Part shown: positions 61,753-64,000 of the stretch, piece after piece | Numbering within the stretch: position 1 is the stretch's first letter | Layout of the letters: every line of letters begins with the position of its first letter | Source of the DNA: an uncultured Brevibacillus sp. | GTDB taxonomy: Bacteria; Bacillota; Bacilli; Brevibacillales; Brevibacillaceae | Direction of reading: 5' to 3' | Assembly (NCBI RefSeq): GCF_947502445.1 | Contig: NZ_CANMZW010000022.1 | Coordinates: forward strand, 31,116 to 95,115 | Length of the DNA stretch: 64,000 nt | Notes under the pieces: model-generated | What the model saw: the letters and a program-made list of their open reading frames with translations, nothing else | Told to the model about the DNA's origin: nothing | The model's database searches: none | Position numbers and translations under genes: made by a program

Positions 61753-62562
61753 CTAAACTGGCAGATGAGTTAAGCTAACGGGCAGAATAGTGTAATAACA
61801 CAGAAAAGACCCTTCCACAAGGGTCCTTAGCATATCATCGGTTAATATTTTTTTGGTATCCAATTTAACCATAGACTTTAGAACTTTTACTAATTGCTCT
61901 GGTGTAGTTCGCCCAGTTATTATGTACCACGTTTTTCCATTATCATTAGACCAACCAGCATCCGAACGGACACCTTCATTTGTATCAATAGCTGTCATCT
62001 GTCCTTTTATTGCACCATGAACAGGATTACTTCCCTTTGGTATTGTAGCCATGACACGCTTCATGATATTAATGGCATTGTTAGTATTCTCTGCCCACAC
62101 CAAGTATTCCCAGCCATTATCTTTCCAGATAAATGCTCTTTTATTTGCGGAATACTTTACATCATACCCGTTAAATTTAGTGGCTCCTTCTGGTATCTCG
62201 AACATTTCGTATGTAGAGAAAGGCTGTTTTCGGTAACTAGGAAGAGTACCTGCTGACATTGTCATTACGTCAAAAGTAAGCATTTTTGATTCCCCATCAC
62301 GCACTCTTTGGCGTGATATTTCGAATAAATAATGGTCCTTACTTACTTCAAGTTTGCTTACAAATAAAAAACCAAGTTTTCGAGAAAATTCAGATGAAGC
62401 TACATACGACGGAACATACACAGCAAAATCTACTTTTTTTAGTTCATCAACATACTGTCTATCCCAAGTAAACGGTTCGACTTCCTCGTCTTGAATAGCG
62501 ACAGCAACAGGAGCAAAACCGATTAGCAATCCAACGAAGAGCAATATAACTTTCTTCTGCAT
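61753..62562 (-). CDS. Secreted hypothetical protein
   Basis: A 269-residue secreted protein; ATG 62562 follows AGGAGGTGCTTT. A signal peptide (about 1-23) precedes a mixed domain with FAVYVPSYVASSEF and GWEYLVWAENTNNAI, a DUF4367-like strand pattern, and YIITGRTTPEQLVKVLKSMV near the end. The final 25 codons run through the hairpin of a terminator-like sequence at 61804-61827, so the natural C-terminus is probably near KILTDDML and the stop has been lost or shifted. Confidence 0.65.
   Translation of the reverse strand: MQKKVILLFVGLLIGFAPVAVAIQDEEVEPFTWDRQYVDELKKVDFAVYVPSYVASSEFSRKLGFLFVSKLEVSKDHYLFEISRQRVRDGESKMLTFDVMTMSAGTLPSYRKQPFSTYEMFEIPEGATKFNGYDVKYSANKRAFIWKDNGWEYLVWAENTNNAINIMKRVMATIPKGSNPVHGAIKGQMTAIDTNEGVRSDAGWSNDNGKTWYIITGRTTPEQLVKVLKSMVKLDTKKILTDDMLRTLVEGSFLCYYTILPVSLTHLPV
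61764..61786 (+). repeat. Short dispersed repeat, copy 1
   Basis: GTTAAGCTAACGGGCAGAATAGTG-type sequence. It differs from the copy at 62719-62741 at two or three positions; a weaker third relative is at about 62651-62672. Confidence 0.6.
61804..61827 (-). terminator. Terminator inside the 3' end of secreted-protein gene
   Basis: GACCCTT-GTGG-AAGGGTC followed by TTTTC on the minus strand, located within the open frame of the preceding entry. Confidence 0.65.
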
Positions 62563-62695
62563 AAAGCACCTCCTCACCTATTTTTTTGCATATTGGTAAA
62601 TTCTATGCGAAGTGTTTTATGAAACAAAAAGTGGTTAGTCAATTGTCCAGTATTGAACTAACGGGATCGATAGCTTAGCAAATACATCAGAGGCT

Positions 62696-62741
62696 GCTGG
62701 AGTTTATCCGGCAGCCTCGTTAAGCTAAAGGGCAGGATAGT
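62696..62741 (+). repeat. Hairpin plus short dispersed repeat, copy 2
   Basis: GAGGCTGC and GGCAGCCTC form a strong stem around about twelve bases. It is followed directly by GTTAAGCTAAAGGGCAGGATAGTG, the second copy of the repeat. This looks like part of a dispersed extragenic or IS-end element. Confidence 0.55.
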
Positions 62742-62815
62742 GGAAGAAGGAATATAACAACTTTTAATGAATAAATAAAGCTACTAGGGACTGAGGGAAA
62801 AAGGAGTAGAATACT

Positions 62816-63820
62816 TTGGGGAAACTTGAAAAATTGATCTCTTGGGTAGATGACATAAAAGGAAAAAATAAGAGTAGTGCCTCAGCTTTATATATTCTAA
62901 AGCATAATAAAGTGATATTAGAATATTACAATGGTTATCATTCTAATTCATTTGATTCATCACCAATTACAGCATCATCACAATTCAATGTAGCCTCTGC
63001 AAGGAAAAGTTACCTTGGTTTGGCTGTGGCATACGCTCTTTATGAAGGGAAAATCAAAAGCCTTGATGATTATGCCATAGATTACATTGAAGAATTAGAT
63101 ACAAAGTTATTTGGAAAAACCACAATACGACATTTAATTACCCACTCCCACGGCTTACACGAAAAAGAGGATGGTACTATTTTTAGAGAGTTTGAGCCAG
63201 GTACAAATTGGGCTTATAGAGGAATAAATGTGTTAATTATGACTCGAATAGTAAATAGGCTTTTTAATAAAAGTTTCCCAGAACTTTTGAATGAAAGAGT
63301 TTTTGTACCTTTAAGTTTTAAGGAAACTTTTTGGCATACTAATGAAAATGAAAAATTAGTAAAGGAAATAATCAATCCAAATGCCGAGGGACAATACAAG
63401 TTAGGGATATCGAATGATGGAACTGAATCAAATCTCCACACCTCTGCGAGAGAATTTGCACATTGGGGTAATCTACATTTAAACAAAGGCTTTGTAAATG
63501 GGAAGCAAATCGTTCCAAATGAAGTGATTGAAATTGCTACCGAAATCCAGAGTCCTAAATACAAAAATCAAAAGCTCCCCCATAATGGACTATTTTGGTA
63601 TGTGCAAGGTAGACCTGCCGATAACAGTGAGATTGGTGAAAGAGTTCCGAAAAAGTCATATCAGATTTTAGGAATAACAGGTCCGACTCTTTTAGTAATC
63701 CCCGAATACAATGTGGTTGTAGCAAAAATGTATAACAAAAGATATAACTATGGTGGAGACAACTACCTTCACTACTTAAGAGAATTTAGTAATTTAGTTG
63801 CTGACACTTTCAAAGAGTAA
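62816..63820 (+). CDS. Serine hydrolase, beta-lactamase fold
   Basis: A 334-residue cytoplasmic class C beta-lactamase-like protein. TTG 62816 follows AAAAAGGAGTAGAATAC. The SxxK motif is S61-A-R-K64. The second motif, usually Y-x-N, reads YRG in NWAYRGINVL, so the Asn is replaced. The third motif region reads ILGITGPTLLVIP. There is no signal peptide, so an esterase or amidase role is more likely than antibiotic resistance. The tail 63821-64000 holds only a palindromic GAGTTCATGATATCATGGACTC-like hairpin. Confidence 0.87.
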   Translation: MGKLEKLISWVDDIKGKNKSSASALYILKHNKVILEYYNGYHSNSFDSSPITASSQFNVASARKSYLGLAVAYALYEGKIKSLDDYAIDYIEELDTKLFGKTTIRHLITHSHGLHEKEDGTIFREFEPGTNWAYRGINVLIMTRIVNRLFNKSFPELLNERVFVPLSFKETFWHTNENEKLVKEIINPNAEGQYKLGISNDGTESNLHTSAREFAHWGNLHLNKGFVNGKQIVPNEVIEIATEIQSPKYKNQKLPHNGLFWYVQGRPADNSEIGERVPKKSYQILGITGPTLLVIPEYNVVVAKMYNKRYNYGGDNYLHYLREFSNLVADTFKE

Positions 63821-64000
63821 ATCCAATATTTTGAATGCAACATCAACTAACAGTGTTTGGAGGTTGCTATTGGCAGACTGTTTTTCAATAAAGATTGTGA
63901 AAAGATACAATTAAACTTTAGGGTGGTATTATCCCCTCATGGTAGACAGTAAAAAAAAGAGTTCATGATATCATGGACTCATTACTGTTGACCGGAGGGG

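Noticed and set aside
62816..63820. Antibiotic-resistance beta-lactamase
   Set aside because: No signal peptide and the Y-x-N motif is altered, so an esterase or amidase role is more likely.
1..64000. CRISPR array or prophage structural module
   Set aside because: No regularly spaced repeats were seen and no capsid, tail, terminase or portal genes are present; only an integrase tail suggests a past mobile element.

Overview
The window looks like chromosome of an endospore-forming Firmicute of the Bacillales, most likely Brevibacillus or a close Paenibacillaceae relative. This is an inference from the mix of families (ECF sigma/anti-sigma pair, XPB-type helicase, CNNM/CorC exporters, YitT, YugN, YjcF-YjcG-YjcH-like genes, AbrB-like switch, RacA-like protein) and from strong AGGAGG ribosome binding sites with frequent TTG/GTG starts. 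No ribosomal RNA is present to confirm it.

Positions 1-20,000 are mostly housekeeping and transport: a partial MFS exporter, an ECF sigma factor with a membrane anti-sigma factor and an apparent autoregulated ECF promoter, an XPB helicase, a CNNM/CorC protein, a tryptophan/ABC_sub_bind-type ABC transporter with two tandem binding lipoproteins, an SgrR-like regulator divergent from an MFS exporter, a TerB-like gene behind a near-perfect ECF promoter, SurE, and a ThpR 2H phosphoesterase.

Positions 18,580-30,480 form a sigma-54 controlled catabolic island. A PAS/AAA+ activator gene (21080) sits between two -24/-12 promoters. Three copies of the motif ATTTT(C/T)GCACAC look like its binding sites. 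To the left is a proline-racemase-family gene embedded in a decayed polyamine-type ABC operon (binding-protein stub, frameshifted permease, doubly truncated permease). To the right lies a route that reads as carnitine catabolism to glycine betaine: BKACE, L-carnitine dehydrogenase, hotdog thioesterase, a fused double CaiB/BaiF CoA-transferase, a nitrilase-family amidase and an EutH-type permease.

Positions 30,600-48,060 return to core genes: CheW, TerC, a degenerate HD-GYP protein, a RacA-like protein, a ZIP transporter, FabI, a CoiA-like-zinc/UvrD helicase fusion, a second CNNM protein, YitT, an MBL hydrolase, YugN, PHP, a DUF3995/TetR pair with shared operators, a yjcHGF-like cluster and PgpA.

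At 48,438-48,616 two tRNA genes (Ile-CAU, Val-GAC) mark a boundary. Beyond them to the window end the sequence is AT-rich and accessory. It opens with an integrase C-terminal remnant and holds a dead IS21 element, other IS21 scraps, many broken genes, a candidate secreted nuclease toxin with a downstream immunity candidate, a barstar homologue, a NUDIX hydrolase, several small membrane proteins and a beta-lactamase-fold hydrolase. It reads as a decaying genomic island rich in toxin/immunity debris.
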